Source: Planctomycetota bacterium (GTDB taxonomy: Bacteria > Planctomycetota > Brocadiia > SM23-32). From it: 6,208 nucleotides of DNA. The DNA lies in the NCBI GenBank assembly GCA_018334735.1, contig JAGXLK010000161.1, positions 1 through 6,208 of the forward strand, read 5' to 3'. How positions within the stretch are numbered: position 1 is the first letter of the stretch; each line of letters opens with the position of its first letter. The position numbers and the translations under genes were made by a program. Shown here in pieces: positions 5,508-6,208 of the stretch. The notes beneath the pieces were generated by a model that ran no database searches, was not told the origin of the DNA, and was given only the letters and a program-made list of their open reading frames with translations.

Positions 5508-5984
5508 ATGCTTATTAAAATCGCGCTTCTACTGACCGTCGTGCCCATCGTCGAACTTTATCTCCTGTTCCGCATTGCAGGCTGGACAAGCGTCGGTTTC
5601 ACAATTCTCCTGATAATCACGACCGGGATTGTGGGGGCTTTTCTGGCGCGGATGGAAGGCTTGCGGGTCCTGAACAAAATACAAAAAGAACTCCATGAAC
5701 AAAACCTGCCGGCGGATAGCCTTCTCGACGGGCTGATGGTGCTGGTAGCAGGGGCTTTTTTGCTCACGCCCGGCGTTTTAACGGATACCTTCGGATTTCT
5801 CATGCTGGTCCCCTTCACTCGATCAGCAATACGAGTCCTCCTCAAAAACTGGTTGCGACGGAAGATTCAAAATGGTCAGATTCAAATGTACAAGGACGCT
5901 GGCTTTGGACCACTTCAGGAGGAGCCACCTCCTGGTTATCCTCCCGTTGAACAGGACGAACATACCGAAGACAACGGAGAATAA
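5508..5984 (+). CDS. fxsA: FxsA-family membrane protein
   Basis: This 158-residue inner-membrane protein matches FxsA in length and layout; E. coli FxsA also has 158 residues. The opening MLIKIALLLTVVPIVELYLL (helix 1, about 4-22) has the invariant VP-VELYLL. Helix 2 (about 28-46) ends in TTGIVGAFLARMEG. A hydrophobic region at 74-103 holds the signature LLTPGVLTDTFGF followed by LVPFTR. The C-terminal tail after about 115 is soluble, basic at first (WLRRKIQNG) and then rich in Pro and Glu. E. coli FxsA relieves exclusion of phage T7 by F plasmids when overproduced, through interaction with PifA; the native role in most bacteria is unknown. The gene is divergent from the phosphoesterase, and a DUF58-like gene follows in the same direction. 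Confidence 0.93.
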   Translation: MLIKIALLLTVVPIVELYLLFRIAGWTSVGFTILLIITTGIVGAFLARMEGLRVLNKIQKELHEQNLPADSLLDGLMVLVAGAFLLTPGVLTDTFGFLMLVPFTRSAIRVLLKNWLRRKIQNGQIQMYKDAGFGPLQEEPPPGYPPVEQDEHTEDNGE

Positions 5985-6106
5985 TTAGAATATTGGCCAT
6001 GGCAAAATACGATTTTCAAATCAGGGAGGCAAAGGGCACGAATGATCTCTCAACAATCGAACATCGCGATAAATTCCCGGGGATGTCAGGCACAGAGGTG
6101 TAAATC
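5985..6106 (+). other. Short gap between fxsA and the DUF58-like gene, with two tiny open frames
   Basis: No terminator is visible. One frame of 34 codons (ATG 5999 to TAA 6103) lacks a ribosome site. Another of 22 codons (ATG 6042 to TGA 6110) has AAAGGG (6031-6036) five bases upstream and overlaps the next gene's GTG as GTGA. Neither product resembles a family I know, so neither is called a gene. The gap starts with a GCCATGGC palindrome near 5996-6003. Confidence 0.3.
6094..6100 (+). promoter_or_regulatory. Ribosome binding site of the DUF58-like gene
   Basis: AGAGGTG lies six bases before GTG 6107. An in-frame TAA at 6101-6103 blocks any earlier start, so the GTG is well supported. Confidence 0.6.
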
Positions 6107-6208
6107 GTGAGCAGATCGCCCCAATCCAGCCCGACGGCCGTTGAACTCGCGCGCAAGGCCCGCACTCTCAAAATACAAACACAGCGGAGCGTCAGAGAAC
6201 GTCTGGCT
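6107..6208 (+). CDS. Probable DUF58-domain protein, N-terminus (partial; continues off the right edge)
   Basis: From GTG 6107 the frame stays open to the end of the window, giving 34 residues beginning MSRSPQSSPTAVELARKART. The stretch VELARKARTLKIQTQRSVRERLA matches the helical opening of DUF58 proteins, which usually continues into a glycine-rich FKGRG and W-x-x-TAR core just beyond this point. DUF58 proteins are often encoded beside MoxR AAA ATPases and VWA-domain proteins and may assist their assembly; none of those partners is inside this window. The call rests on one short segment and could be wrong. It lies 122 bases after fxsA in the same direction. Confidence 0.55.
   Translation, partial: MSRSPQSSPTAVELARKARTLKIQTQRSVRERLA

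Overview
This 6.2 kb window is a compact bacterial chromosomal stretch of ordinary cellular genes. I see no insertion sequence, phage gene, CRISPR array, tRNA or rRNA. G+C looks close to one half by eye. Shine-Dalgarno sites are strong and gaps between genes are short. The mix of an FtsK-type translocase, FxsA, a DUF58-like protein and a secreted CBM9-like protein fits a bacterium, perhaps an uncultured Planctomycetes/Lentisphaerae/Sumerlaeota-like lineage where CBM9-like secreted proteins are common. The phylum cannot be fixed from this sequence alone.

Layout, left to right. Bases 1-188 (minus) encode the first 62 residues of a protein read as the membrane domain of FtsK. A 358-base divergent intergenic region follows, with promoter candidates in both directions. 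Bases 547-3192 (plus) carry a GyrI-like small-molecule-binding protein, an aldo/keto reductase with an intact catalytic tetrad, and an exported CBM9/DOMON-like protein. A strong 10-bp hairpin sits directly after the stop codon of the first of these.

Bases 3235-5365 (minus), in order of transcription, carry a membrane-anchored YkuE/YaeI-like metallophosphoesterase, an unrecognised four-helix membrane protein and a canonical dCMP deaminase. The last 0.7 kb (plus) holds fxsA and, after a 122-base gap, the first 34 codons of a protein whose N-terminus resembles DUF58 proteins.

The genes do not form one obvious pathway. The GyrI-like protein and reductase may form a small stress or detoxification unit (inference). 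The dCMP deaminase feeds dTMP synthesis. The phosphoesterase, the four-helix protein and FxsA act at the membrane. I found no clearly new multi-gene system. The points most worth a second look are the loss of the usual metal-binding Asn in the phosphoesterase (GAHDH instead of GNHD), the intercistronic hairpin after the GyrI-like gene, and the dyad and mutually exclusive hairpins in the leader of the four-helix membrane protein.
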